Shown here: piece after piece, positions 8,984 to 17,467 of the stretch
Layout of the letters: each line of letters opens with the position of its first letter
Numbering within the stretch: the stretch's first letter is position 1
Assembly: GCF_014699055.1 (NCBI RefSeq)
Contig: NZ_JACXAC010000002.1
Coordinates: 1 to 64,000, forward strand
DNA: 64,000 bases
DNA from: Hymenobacter armeniacus
Lineage (GTDB): Bacteria > Bacteroidota > Bacteroidia > Cytophagales > Hymenobacteraceae
Direction: 5' to 3'
Notes under the pieces: model-generated
Told to the model about the DNA's origin: nothing
Databases searched by the model: none
Seen by the model: only the letters and a program-made list of their open reading frames with translations
Position numbers and translations under genes: made by a program

Positions 8984-9703
8984 ATGCTGATAAAGACCCG
9001 AGGCCTCGTCCTCAGCTACTTGAAATACCGCGAAACCAGCATCATTGCCCGCATCTACACCGAGCGGTTGGGCGTGCAGAGCTACGTGGTGAACGGCGTG
9101 CGCAAGGCCAAGCCGCCGGGTCGCATTGCGCTGTTTCAGCCCTTCACGCTGCTCGAACTGGTGGCCTACGTGGCCAAAGGCAGCGGCGGCCTCACCCGCC
9201 TGTCGGAGTTCAGGTGCGCCGAGCCCTTCCAGACCTTGCCCTACGAGGTGCAAAAAAGCAGCGTGGTGCTGTTTTTGTCGGAAGTGGTGAGCCGGGCCGT
9301 GCGCGAAGAAGAGCAGAACGAACCCCTCTTCCAATTCTTGCACGATTCCATACTGGCTTTCGACCGTCAGACCACCGGCGCCGAAAACTTTGCCCTGGTT
9401 TTTTTGCTGGAGCTGGCCGCTTACCTCGGCTTCGGCATCAGCTCCGGCTCCGAACTTACCGACCAAGTACTGATGGCCGGCCACGCGCCCACCAGCAAGG
9501 GGGCCACCGGCCCGGCTACCCTGCGTTTGCACGAGTTCGACGGCTATTTCGACGAGCTGCTGCGCGACCCGGCCACCAGCACCATTCCCAACGGCCGCGT
9601 GCGGCACGAGCTGCTCAACGTCATCATTCGGTACTACCAGCTGCATGTGGAGCAGTTGGGCGAAATTCGTTCGCTCGATATTTTGTCGCAGGTGCTCAAC
9701 TAG
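8984..9703 (+). CDS. recO: DNA repair protein RecO
   Basis: RecO anneals single strands and, with RecR, loads RecA on SSB-coated DNA in RecFOR gap repair. The 239-residue protein begins with the OB-fold signature MLIKTRGLVLSYLKYRETS and continues VVNGVRKAK, both typical of RecO. The remainder is the alpha-helical C-terminal region. The zinc-type CxxC pair present in some RecO proteins is not visible. It follows porZ after 128 bp in the same direction and converges on the FKBP gene cluster. Confidence 0.9.
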   Translation: MLIKTRGLVLSYLKYRETSIIARIYTERLGVQSYVVNGVRKAKPPGRIALFQPFTLLELVAYVAKGSGGLTRLSEFRCAEPFQTLPYEVQKSSVVLFLSEVVSRAVREEEQNEPLFQFLHDSILAFDRQTTGAENFALVFLLELAAYLGFGISSGSELTDQVLMAGHAPTSKGATGPATLRLHEFDGYFDELLRDPATSTIPNGRVRHELLNVIIRYYQLHVEQLGEIRSLDILSQVLN

Positions 9704-9721
9704 CGCCGCGACCAGTAGGCT

Positions 9722-10678
9722 TTACTGAAAGTCGACCAGTTCCACTTCAAAGCGCAGCACGGCGTTGGCCGGAATGTCGGCCCCGGCCCCGCGCGAGCCG
9801 TAGGCCAGCGGCGAAGGAATGAGCAGCACCGCTTTGCTGCCCTTAGTGAGCATGGCAATGCCCTGGTCCCAGCCCGGAATGACCTGGCCCTGGCCCAGCG
9901 CAAAGGCAATGGGCTCGTTGCCGTGCTTGGCCGACGAATCGAATTCCTGGCCGGTGGCCAGCACCGTGCCGCGGTATAGCACGCGCACCGTTTGGCCCTT
10001 TTGGGGCGGCAGGCCCGTGCCCAGCTTCTTGATGATGTAGTAGGTGCCGCCGGCCGTTTTCTTGGCCGTGGCGTGGTTTTTTTTGAGGTAAGCCTGAATC
10101 TGGGCCACGTCCTTGGCCATTTGGCCGGCAGACCGGGCTTGTTCCTGCTTCATCATTTCGGCCTGCAGCTTTTCCTGGCGGGCCATCATTTCGGGCACCG
10201 TCAGCAGCTCTCGGGCGCTGGCCAGCACCACCAGTGTATTGCCGCTCTTGCGCAGGAACGGCGGCACGGCCTGATGAAACGTGTTGGCAAATACCGTGTC
10301 GGCTTGCAGGCGAAACACGGCGCTGTCGCCGGGCAGCAGCAAGCCCAGGGCTTCTTCAATACCGCCGCGGGCGGGCTTTTCGGATAACTGCACGGGCTGC
10401 GGCGTGGGCTGCATGCGGCGCGAGTTCATGAGCACGGAGTCGCGGCCAGTCCGAAACTCCATGTACACGGTCAGCACCTGGCCCACGCGGCTGGCGTAGG
10501 GCGCATCGGACGGCGCCAGGGCCCGGGGCTGGTAGCGGCCCGCCGCGTCTTTGCGAAACAGGCGGTACTCGGTGCCCGAGGGCAGGCGGGCGTACTCGGG
10601 GCCGGAGGTCTGAGCCATGGCCGGCGAGCCCATTACGAGCAGCGCAACGGCCAGAAAAAGCAAAAAAGGACGCGTCAT
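9722..10678 (-). CDS. Periplasmic FKBP-type peptidyl-prolyl isomerase, two-domain form
   Basis: A 318-residue exported PPIase that would catalyse cis-trans isomerisation of X-Pro bonds in envelope proteins. A signal peptide ends near MGSPAMAQ; no lipobox cysteine is present. Residues about 30-160 resemble a degenerate FKBP domain, with GDSAVFRL and VPPFLRKSG retained. A helical linker follows, then an intact FKBP domain (about 215-318) with VRVLYRG, FDSS, VIPGWDQGIAML and IPSPLAYGSRGAG. Its architecture matches the gene at 11950, so they are paralogues. Last of four tandem FKBP genes. Confidence 0.85.
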   Translation of the reverse strand: MTRPFLLFLAVALLVMGSPAMAQTSGPEYARLPSGTEYRLFRKDAAGRYQPRALAPSDAPYASRVGQVLTVYMEFRTGRDSVLMNSRRMQPTPQPVQLSEKPARGGIEEALGLLLPGDSAVFRLQADTVFANTFHQAVPPFLRKSGNTLVVLASARELLTVPEMMARQEKLQAEMMKQEQARSAGQMAKDVAQIQAYLKKNHATAKKTAGGTYYIIKKLGTGLPPQKGQTVRVLYRGTVLATGQEFDSSAKHGNEPIAFALGQGQVIPGWDQGIAMLTKGSKAVLLIPSPLAYGSRGAGADIPANAVLRFEVELVDFQ

Positions 10679-10721
10679 TAGCGGGGAATGCGAAAAGTGG
10701 TCGGTTGCGCCGGCGCCGGGC

Positions 10722-11243
10722 TCAGCGCACGCTCAAGACTTGCAGCTCAAACACCAGTTCGGTGTTCGGCGGAATCAGGTAGCGGGAATCGTCGTCGGGG
10801 TGGCGCACGCCTTTGGCGCCGTAGGCCAGCGCGGCCGGAATCCAGGCCCGCACGCGGGAGCCCACGGGCAGCAGCGGCAACAGCTCGTCCCAGCCGGCGA
10901 TGACTTCGTGCCGTCCCACCCGGAACCGCAGCGGCGCGCCCCAGGCCTCGGTGGCGTCGAACACGCGGCCATCGGGCAAAAAACCGGTGTAGCGCACCGC
11001 CACGCGGCTGCCCGCCTTGGGCAGCGGGCCGGTGCCAAGCTCCCGGAAGGCGTAGCGCACCCCCTTCGGCGTGCGTTGTTCCACGAGCCGGGTGGTATCA
11101 GCGCCGGAAACAGGGGCGGAGGGCGTGGTGGGCACAGCCGGCTTGGCGCCGGTGTCTTGCGCCCGGGCGCTGCCCGTGGCCATTGCCAGCGCCAGCCCGA
11201 ACGCGGCGCCTAGCTGCCAGCGGCGTGTTGTCCGGTGCGTCAT
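10722..11243 (-). CDS. Exported FKBP-type peptidyl-prolyl isomerase, single domain
   Basis: A 173-residue protein with a signal peptide ending near ATGSARAQ, a short Pro/Thr-rich linker, and one FKBP domain carrying VAVRYTGFLPDGRVFDAT, VIAGWDELLPLLPVGS and IPAALAYG. The ATG at 11243 gives the best signal peptide and leaves 13 bp to the upstream FKBP gene. An upstream in-frame start would overlap that gene. Third gene of the tandem FKBP array, about 43 bp from the next. Confidence 0.85.
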   Translation of the reverse strand: MTHRTTRRWQLGAAFGLALAMATGSARAQDTGAKPAVPTTPSAPVSGADTTRLVEQRTPKGVRYAFRELGTGPLPKAGSRVAVRYTGFLPDGRVFDATEAWGAPLRFRVGRHEVIAGWDELLPLLPVGSRVRAWIPAALAYGAKGVRHPDDDSRYLIPPNTELVFELQVLSVR

Positions 11244-11256
11244 GGGTATGGGTAGT

Positions 11257-11856
11257 CTATTGAACGTCAAGAATCTCTACGTCAAACAGCAGGGCCGAGT
11301 CTGGCGGGATGCCCACGCTGCCCGAGGGGCCGTAGGCCAGGCGCGAGGGCAGCAACAGCAGCTTGCGGTCGCCTTTGCGCATCAGCAGCAGGCCTTCGTT
11401 GAAGCCGGGCCGAATGGCCGGGTCGCCGGCCGTAAACACCACGCAGCCGCAGGGCGTGCGGTTGTCGGCCGAGTTGTCGAAAATGGCCCCGGCGGGGTAA
11501 TTAGAATTGCCCCCCGAGGCCGGGTAGCCCGTCGAGCCGGGGAAAGCGCCGTTGCTCAGGAAGCGGCCCACGTACTTGAGCGTTACCTGCTTGCCCGCCG
11601 TGACGGCCGGGCCGTTGCCGTCCACCAGGCTCACCAGATACAGGCCCGAATTGGTGCGGGTGGCCTTGCTGGTAAGGTTGTTGCGCTGCAAATACCGTTG
11701 AATGGTGTCCTCGTCGATGATTTTCAACGTGTTTTCGCGTTCGGCCAGGTTTTTTTGGAACGACGATTGGGAGTTGCACGACCAGAAAGCCGGCGCCGTC
11801 AGGAGCAGGCCAGCCGCCAGCACCCAATAGCGCGAACGGAGCAGAAAATTTTTCAT
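11257..11856 (-). CDS. FKBP-type peptidyl-prolyl isomerase lipoprotein
   Basis: A 199-residue envelope PPIase. The lipobox places the modified cysteine at Cys27 (PAFWSC), so it is probably a membrane-anchored lipoprotein. A single FKBP domain covers about 85-199, with VTLKYVGRFLSNG, a longer than usual flap containing a CGCVVF cysteine pair, and a closing LAYGPSGSVGIPPDSALLF. The flap insertion distinguishes it from its neighbours. Second gene of the tandem array, separated from the first by a terminator-like hairpin. Confidence 0.85.
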   Translation of the reverse strand: MKNFLLRSRYWVLAAGLLLTAPAFWSCNSQSSFQKNLAERENTLKIIDEDTIQRYLQRNNLTSKATRTNSGLYLVSLVDGNGPAVTAGKQVTLKYVGRFLSNGAFPGSTGYPASGGNSNYPAGAIFDNSADNRTPCGCVVFTAGDPAIRPGFNEGLLLMRKGDRKLLLLPSRLAYGPSGSVGIPPDSALLFDVEILDVQ

Positions 11857-11865
11857 GGGGAGGAG

Positions 11866-11927
11866 GCAAAAAAGATTCCGGCCAACGGAGCCCGGGCAGC
11901 AGTGCCGCGTCGCCCGTTGGCCGGAAT
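11866..11927 (-). terminator. Hairpin with T-run between FKBP genes
   Basis: A perfect 14-bp inverted repeat (11875-11888 with 11914-11927) is followed on the minus strand by TCTTTTTT. This has the form of an intrinsic terminator or attenuator after the first FKBP gene, so the later FKBP genes may be transcribed at a lower level. Confidence 0.6.
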
Positions 11928-11949
11928 TAGAACTCAGGTAATGTAAGGA

Positions 11950-12993
11950 TTATTGAACGTCAACAAGTTCCACCTCAAATTTCAGGGGCGAGTTGGCGGG
12001 AATGTCGGCGCCGGCGCCGCGCGTGCCGTAGGCCAGCGGCGACGGAATGAGCAGGATGGCGCGGCTGCCTTTGTTGAGCAGCGCAATGCCTTCGTCCCAG
12101 CCCGGAATCACGGCACCCTGGCCGATGGGGAAGTCAATCGGCTTGCCGGCTTTGGCCGACGAGTCGAACTCCTTGCCGCTGAGCAGCGTGCCGCTGTAGT
12201 TTACGCTCACGGTCTGGCCGCTGGTGGGCTTGGCGCCCGTGCCCGGCTTCAGCACCTGGTAGTAGATGCCCGAGGCCGTTTTCTGCATCGTGAGGTTGTT
12301 TTTCTTGATGTAGTCCTGCAGCACGGCGTCGTCCTTCTTGAACTGGGCCTGCGCTTCGGGCGTGGCGAGGGCCTTGGCCTGAGCGGCTTTCTGCTCTTCC
12401 ATCTGCTTCTTGAACTCGGGCGACGCCATGCGCTGCTTCATCTGGGCGGCCATGGCGCGCTTCTGCAGTTCGGGCTGCATGGCCTGGGCCTCGGCCTGGT
12501 CGATGAGCTTGCCCGTGGTGGCCACGTACATCAGCACCACGTTGCCCCCGCGGCGCAAAAACGGCGGCACGGGCTGGCCCGATTTGGGCTTAATCAGCGA
12601 ATCAACCTGGAAGCGGAACACGCCGCTGTCGCCGGGCTGGAGCAGGGACAGCGCCTCGTCGGGGGCCCCTTTTTGCTTCAGCTCCTGCAGGGGCAGGGGC
12701 ACGGGCATGCCCACGTCGCGGCGGGTGTTTTGCAGCACCGAGTCCTTGCCGGTGGTGTAGCGCATGTGGCCGAGCAGGAACTTGCCGATGCGGTCCTTGT
12801 AGGTGGGGTCGCCTTCGGCGCCGATTTCGCGGCGCTCGTAGCTGTTGCCTACTTTTTTGAAAATCTTATATTCAATGCCGGACTTGGTCTTGGCAAAGTC
12901 ACCGCCGTCCTTGTTGCAAGCGGTGAGGGAAGCGAAGCCCAGCAGGCCGGCCGCCAGGGCCAGCTGCCGCGCGGAGCGGGAGGAAAAACGCAT
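11950..12993 (-). CDS. FKBP-type peptidyl-prolyl isomerase lipoprotein, two-domain form
   Basis: A 347-residue lipoprotein PPIase with lipobox LTAC (Cys26). Residues about 35-170 form a degenerate FKBP-like domain, followed by an Ala/Gln/Lys-rich helical linker (about 175-225). The intact C-terminal FKBP domain has VSVNYSGTLLSGKEFDSS, VIPGWDEGIALLNKGS and IPSPLAYGTRGAGADIPA. It is closely similar in layout to the gene at 9722 and is probably the ancestor or duplicate of it. First gene of the array, with a -7 promoter element just upstream inside the end of nrnA. Confidence 0.88.
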   Translation of the reverse strand: MRFSSRSARQLALAAGLLGFASLTACNKDGGDFAKTKSGIEYKIFKKVGNSYERREIGAEGDPTYKDRIGKFLLGHMRYTTGKDSVLQNTRRDVGMPVPLPLQELKQKGAPDEALSLLQPGDSGVFRFQVDSLIKPKSGQPVPPFLRRGGNVVLMYVATTGKLIDQAEAQAMQPELQKRAMAAQMKQRMASPEFKKQMEEQKAAQAKALATPEAQAQFKKDDAVLQDYIKKNNLTMQKTASGIYYQVLKPGTGAKPTSGQTVSVNYSGTLLSGKEFDSSAKAGKPIDFPIGQGAVIPGWDEGIALLNKGSRAILLIPSPLAYGTRGAGADIPANSPLKFEVELVDVQ

Positions 12994-13026
12994 GAATTAA
13001 AAAGAAGTGAAGAATCAGAAACGGTT

Positions 13027-13034
13027 CAAAGTTA
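13027..13034 (-). promoter_or_regulatory. -7 element upstream of the FKBP array
   Basis: On the minus strand this reads TAACTTTG, a full match to TAnnTTTG, 34 bp before the ATG of the first FKBP gene and overlapping the nrnA stop codon. No TTG is found at the -33 spacing. Confidence 0.4.
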
Positions 13035-14078
13035 CGCCACCGGCGGCGCTACGGCGGCGGGCACGCCCGTTAATTGTTCCTTGTACTCAGGCAGGATGCT
13101 GAGGAAGCGCTCCACGGTTGCATCCAGCGTGTCGTAGCTGATGCCGCCGGCGGCGTTGTGGTGCCCGCCGCCGTCGAAATGGCGGCGCGAAAAGTCGCTC
13201 ACCGAAAAGTTGCCCACCGAGCGGAAAGAAATTTTCACGGCCACGCCGCGGTCGATGAACACGGCCGCGAACTTGATGCCCTCAATGCTCAGCGCGTAGT
13301 TCACCAGGCCTTCGGTGTCGCCGGTTTTGCTTTGGTATTCACGCAGTTCGTCCTGCGTGATGGCGATGTAAGCCGTGTTGAACTCGCGGTTCACCACCAG
13401 CTTGTCCTTCAGCACGAAGCCGAGGAAACGCAGGCGGATTTCGGAATGCGAGTCGTAGATGAGGCGGTGCACCTTCGAGAGGTCCACGTTCACCTTCAGC
13501 AGCTCGGCGATGATGAGGTGCACGTTGCGCGAGGTGCTGGGGTGGCGAAACGAGCCCGTATCGGTCATAATACCCGCGTAGAGGGCTTCGCCGATGCCTT
13601 TGGTGATGAGGTCCTGGTCGCCGAGGTCGCGGATGATTTCGAAAATCAGCTCGGCCGTGGCCGCCGCCGTGGGCGTCGAAAACACAATGTCGGCGAAGCT
13701 TTCGGGCTCCTGGTGGTGGTCCACCAGCACTTTTACCCCGCTGGCCTGGCGCACGTACTCGCCGAGCTCGTTGATGCGGCCGAGGCAGCTGAAATCGAGG
13801 CAGCAGATGACTTCGGCGCGGTTCACCAGGTCGCGCACCTGGCGGTCGTTCTGGCGCTTGTCGTACACCACCACTTCGTCGTTGCCTTCCATCCAATTGA
13901 GGAAAGCGGGGTAGTCGGAAGGCGTGACCACGGTCACGTGGTGGCCCTTTTGCTTCAAGTAACCGGCCCAGGCCAGCGACGAGCCCAGCGCGTCGGCGTC
14001 GGGCTTGTGGTGGGTGGTGATAACAACCTGCTTGGGCTGTGCGAGCAGCGCCTGCAGGGCGAGGATGGAACTAGACAT
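13032..14078 (-). CDS. nrnA: Bifunctional oligoribonuclease / pAp phosphatase NrnA (DHH family)
   Basis: Degrades very short RNA oligonucleotides and dephosphorylates 3'-phosphoadenosine 5'-phosphate in the cytoplasm. The 348-residue protein has the DHH phosphoesterase motifs: TTHHKPDADALGSSL (about 21-35), CCLDFS, the DHH triad in VLVDHHQEP, and the DHHA1-domain signature FDGGGHHNAAGG near 300. The ATG at 14078 is preferred over a TTG six bases upstream. It is divergent from ndk, a neighbour with a related nucleotide-pool role. A weak promoter (TTG at 14167-14169, 19 bp, GACTTTTG at 14140-14147) can be read upstream. Confidence 0.92.
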   Translation of the reverse strand: MSSSILALQALLAQPKQVVITTHHKPDADALGSSLAWAGYLKQKGHHVTVVTPSDYPAFLNWMEGNDEVVVYDKRQNDRQVRDLVNRAEVICCLDFSCLGRINELGEYVRQASGVKVLVDHHQEPESFADIVFSTPTAAATAELIFEIIRDLGDQDLITKGIGEALYAGIMTDTGSFRHPSTSRNVHLIIAELLKVNVDLSKVHRLIYDSHSEIRLRFLGFVLKDKLVVNREFNTAYIAITQDELREYQSKTGDTEGLVNYALSIEGIKFAAVFIDRGVAVKISFRSVGNFSVSDFSRRHFDGGGHHNAAGGISYDTLDATVERFLSILPEYKEQLTGVPAAVAPPVA

Positions 14079-14249
14079 CGACAACGTGAATGGCCCGGCA
14101 AGGAACGGAGGGCCGGTGGCTTACAAATAATTGGGGCGGCAAAAGTCGGAAGAAATCTTGTCTTAACAACGTAGCCCCCCCGGAAGGTTCTGTTCGGCCA
14201 TCCCAATGCCCGGCCGCGCTCGGCCAAGGAAAGCCACCGGCTTTGTGGC

Positions 14250-14257
14250 TACTTTTG
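14250..14257 (+). promoter_or_regulatory. -7 element of the ndk promoter
   Basis: TACTTTTG is a full match to TAnnTTTG, 41 bp before the ndk ATG. No TTG occurs at the standard -33 distance. Confidence 0.45.
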
Positions 14258-14298
14258 CGCCACAATTAGTTTTCAACCAACCCCTCCCCAGCCCAACA

Positions 14299-14709
14299 AT
14301 GGCCACCAACCGCACTTTCACGATGATTAAGCCCGACGCCGTCCAGGAAAACCACATCGGTGGCATCCTGAGCATGATTGAGGCCGGCGGCTTCCGCATC
14401 GTGGAGCTCCAAAAGCTTACCCTCACCGCCGAGCGCGCCGGCCAGTTCTACGCCGTGCACGCCGAGCGTCCTTTCTACAACGACCTGGTGAAGTACATGT
14501 CGAGCGGCCCCATCGTGGCCGCCATTCTGGAGAAAGACAACGCCGTGGCCGATTTCCGCACCCTCATCGGCGCCACCAACCCGGCCAACGCCGAGGAAGG
14601 CACCATCCGGAAAAAGTACGCCAAGAGCATCGAAGCCAACGCCGTGCACGGCTCCGACTCCGACGAAAACGCCCAGATTGAAGGCGAATTCTTCTTCGGC
14701 TCGAAGTAA
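14299..14709 (+). CDS. ndk: Nucleoside-diphosphate kinase
   Basis: Transfers the terminal phosphate of ATP to NDPs through a phosphohistidine. The 136-residue protein has the canonical length and signatures: FTMIKPDAV near the start, [10 protein letters not shown], the [10 protein letters not shown] strand, and the C-terminal active-site motif NAVHGSDS, in which the His is the phosphorylated residue. The ATG at 14299 fits family length; a longer reading frame upstream is not supported. It is followed by a strong hairpin terminator. Confidence 0.96.
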   Translation: MATNRTFTMIKPDAVQENHIGGILSMIEAGGFRIVELQKLTLTAERAGQFYAVHAERPFYNDLVKYMSSGPIVAAILEKDNAVADFRTLIGATNPANAEEGTIRKKYAKSIEANAVHGSDSDENAQIEGEFFFGSK

Positions 14710-14736
14710 GCGGCCCGCCAAGCGCTTTATTTGCCA

Positions 14737-14772
14737 AAAAGCCCGCCCTGCACGTTGCAGGGCGGGCTTTTC
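14737..14772. terminator. Bidirectional intrinsic terminator between ndk and the AAA ATPase gene
   Basis: A 16-bp perfect inverted repeat with a 3-4 base loop, flanked by A-runs on the left and T-runs on the right, lies between two convergent genes and could serve both. Confidence 0.85.
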
Positions 14773-14826
14773 ATTTGTGCTAAAAGCGGACTTTTTTTAT
14801 ACCAAATTTGTGCCGTGCCTCGTAGC

Positions 14827-15921
14827 TTAGCGGCTGAATCCGATACGTTTGCTGCTGGTTTCCAGCTCGGTAAAGGTATTGGGCTCGCGGTTGTAGAGCT
14901 CGGCCAGCGAGGTGGGCTCCGTGATGGGTTCCGTCTGGCCAAGCGCCGTGGCCAGGGCCTGCGCCTTGTCAGCCGCGAGCGGGCCGAAGTGGTAAGCGGC
15001 AATGAGGCGGCCCTTGCGCAACAGGGCTTTGTCGATGCGCGAGAGCTCGGTGTTGAAGGTACAGATAATCTGGATGTGGAAGCCGTCGGAGAGCAAGCCG
15101 TCGGACAGGTTCAGCAGGTTGCTCACGGCGTTGCCGCCCACCCCGTCGCGCTTGGTCAGCAGCTCTTCGGCGTCTTCGATGAGCAGGATGGAGTTGGTGT
15201 TGTCGTGGAGCTGGTTGATGAATTCCGGGTCGGCGATGCGGGCGGCCAGGTTGGGCGGAATGAAGAGCTTGGGCTTGTCGGTGAGGCCGCAGAGGTGGCG
15301 GATGTAGCTGGTTTTGCCGTTGCCGGGCGGGCCGTAGAGGATGATGATGCCCTTGTCGTTGGGCTTCTGCAGGCGCTCCACAATGGTTTCGTGGGCCGGC
15401 AGCAGGTCGTCGTTGTAGTGCGTAGCCAGGTCCAGGGCCGGAATGGTGATGGGCAGCGGGCTGAACTCCAGGTCGCCGGTGGTCAGGCGCAGCACCTGAA
15501 TGCGCTTGCGCTCGATTTTGCCGGTTTCGAGGTGCGCGGTGAGCAGCGCCCGGAGCTGGGCCAGCAGGGCCGGGTCGGTTTTGGGCGAGTAATAGAGTTG
15601 CGCCGCCTGGTCGCCGTAGATGCCGCGGTCGTAGAACCACAGCAGCGCGTGGGGGCCCAGCGAGAGGGCGTGGTGTTGCAGCTCGGGGGCTTTGCCGGCT
15701 TCTTCCACGTACACCGAATGCACCACGGTGGCGCGGTCCACGTCGTGGGTTTCGGCCAGCGTGTTCAGCACGGCCTGCCGGGCTTCGACAGAGGCCAGCT
15801 GGTAAATCTCGCGCCGGGGCAGCTCGCCAAACGTGGCGTAGAACCACGCCACGGGCTGGAACCCGTGCTGCGTGTAGCTGAGGGAAAGGTCGGGGGCGGG
15901 GGAAGAACGCGGGGACGCCAT
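14827..15921 (-). CDS. AAA+ ATPase, function unassigned
   Basis: A 364-residue cytoplasmic protein. The C-terminal half is an AAA+ module with Walker A GPPGNGKT at 197-204, Walker B ILLIED at 245-250, a sensor-1 region ICTFNTE, and RIDKALLRKGRL as the likely arginine-finger segment. Residues 1-160 form an unrecognised alpha/beta domain with no protease or nuclease motif. It begins 39 bp after the stop of the MFS gene on the same strand, so the two may be co-transcribed. A substrate-remodelling role is typical of the family; the specific target is unknown. Confidence 0.75.
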   Translation of the reverse strand: MASPRSSPAPDLSLSYTQHGFQPVAWFYATFGELPRREIYQLASVEARQAVLNTLAETHDVDRATVVHSVYVEEAGKAPELQHHALSLGPHALLWFYDRGIYGDQAAQLYYSPKTDPALLAQLRALLTAHLETGKIERKRIQVLRLTTGDLEFSPLPITIPALDLATHYNDDLLPAHETIVERLQKPNDKGIIILYGPPGNGKTSYIRHLCGLTDKPKLFIPPNLAARIADPEFINQLHDNTNSILLIEDAEELLTKRDGVGGNAVSNLLNLSDGLLSDGFHIQIICTFNTELSRIDKALLRKGRLIAAYHFGPLAADKAQALATALGQTEPITEPTSLAELYNREPNTFTELETSSKRIGFSR

Positions 15922-15960
15922 GCCGGGTGATGCTGCTGGAAAACGAGCTGTAGCCGCGGG

Positions 15961-17250
15961 CTACGCCTGCTCCACCGAAAGCAGCCCTTCCGGGTGGGTG
16001 GTTTCTTCAGAGTGCTGCTGCGGCACGTGCTTGTGCTTGAAGATGAGTACAAACAGCACCGCAATGGCCAGCGCATAGCCCGCAAACGTGAGCCAGATGC
16101 TGTGCCAGTCCTTCACGCCGTTGGCATCGGTGAAGTAGGTTTGAATGATGATGCCGCTCAGCGAGCTGCCCAGCACGGCACCGAAGCCGTTGGTCATCAT
16201 CATGAACAAGCCCTGGGCGCTGGCCCGGATGCTGGGCTGCGTCTGCGTCTCGACGAAGAGCGAGCCCGAGATGTTGAAGAAGTCGAACGCCATGCCGTAC
16301 ACGATGCACGAGAGGATAATCATCCAGAGGCCCGAGCCGGGGTTGCCGTAGGCAAACAGGCCGAAGCGCAGCACCCAGGCAATCATGCTGAACAGCATTA
16401 CCTGCTTGATGCCGAACCGGCGCAGGAAGAACGGAATGGCCAGGATAAACAGCGTTTCGGAAATCTGCGAGATGGACATGATGATGGCCGGGTACTTCAC
16501 CGTGAGGGTGTCCTGGTAGGCCGGGGTCTTGTCGAAATCGTGCAGGAATGTGTCGCCGTAAGCGTTGGTGAGCTGCAGGGCGGCGCCAAGCAGCAGCGCA
16601 AACAAGAAGAAAGTGAGCATCTTGCGGTCGCGCAGGATGGCGAAGGACTTCAGGCCCAGAATTTCCATCAGGCCCTGGCTCGACGTGTTGGTGGACTGCG
16701 GCGGGCACTTGGGCAGCGTGAACGAGTAGAGGCCCAGCAGGAAAGCCGCGCCGGCCGCCACGTAAAACTGGCCGGCCGTTTTCTCGAAGCCCAGCAGGCT
16801 CACCGTCCACATGGCCACGATGAAGCCGATGGTGCCCCACACCCGAATAGGCGGGTAGTCCTTCACCACGTCGAGCCCTTCGGTTTTCAGCACCGAAAAC
16901 GACACCGCGATGGACAGCGACAGCGTGGGCATGTAGAAAATCATGTTCAGCAGTATCACCCAGAAAAACGTGCCGGGGTCCGTCACCATTGGGATAGTGC
17001 AGAGCGTGAGGCCGCCCAGGATGTGCAGAATGCCGTAGAGCTTCTCCGCGTTGATGTATTTATCGGCCACGATGCCCATGAGGGAGGGCATGAAGATGGA
17101 GGCGATGCCCATGGTCGAGAAGATGGCGCCAAACTGCGCGCCCGACCACTGCTTCGTTTGAAACCAATACGCGCCAATCGTTATCAGCCACGAGCCCCAG
17201 ATAAAAAACTGGAGAAAACTCAGGATGGTCAGGCGCAACTTCGTGTTCAT
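15961..17250 (-). CDS. Nucleoside:H+ symporter, MFS NupG family
   Basis: A 429-residue inner-membrane transporter with twelve predicted membrane segments. The N-terminus (LRLTILSFLQFFIWGSWLITIGAYW) and the loop PPIRVWGTIGFI are typical of the NupG/XapB nucleoside-proton symporter family. It would import nucleosides, which fits the salvage genes tdk and ndk nearby. The C-terminal tail is His-rich and hydrophilic. The start ATG at 17250 precedes the first membrane segment directly. Confidence 0.85.
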   Translation of the reverse strand: MNTKLRLTILSFLQFFIWGSWLITIGAYWFQTKQWSGAQFGAIFSTMGIASIFMPSLMGIVADKYINAEKLYGILHILGGLTLCTIPMVTDPGTFFWVILLNMIFYMPTLSLSIAVSFSVLKTEGLDVVKDYPPIRVWGTIGFIVAMWTVSLLGFEKTAGQFYVAAGAAFLLGLYSFTLPKCPPQSTNTSSQGLMEILGLKSFAILRDRKMLTFFLFALLLGAALQLTNAYGDTFLHDFDKTPAYQDTLTVKYPAIIMSISQISETLFILAIPFFLRRFGIKQVMLFSMIAWVLRFGLFAYGNPGSGLWMIILSCIVYGMAFDFFNISGSLFVETQTQPSIRASAQGLFMMMTNGFGAVLGSSLSGIIIQTYFTDANGVKDWHSIWLTFAGYALAIAVLFVLIFKHKHVPQQHSEETTHPEGLLSVEQA

Positions 17251-17410
17251 GCGGAGTCTGTTTAAATAAAGCGAGGTGGGAATTAGTCGCTAAAGATACA
17301 CGCCAGCCCAACAGAAGCGGACGAGAAAGCCGGCCCGGGCGCTAGTCGCGCCGCCACCGGCCCGCCTGGCGCATCGGGCCGTCCCCCACCTAAATCGGGC
17401 CGGTAGACAC

Positions 17411-17447
17411 AAAAAATGCCCTGGCCTTACAGACCAGGGCATTTTTT
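17411..17447 (-). terminator. Intrinsic terminator after the Old Yellow Enzyme gene
   Basis: A perfect 14-bp inverted repeat (17411-17424 with 17434-17447) with a 9-base loop and terminal A/T runs lies 20 bp beyond the stop codon on the minus strand. The remaining 17251-17410 shows nothing else convincing. Confidence 0.85.
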
Positions 17448-17467
17448 GGAACGATGACGCGCTACGG

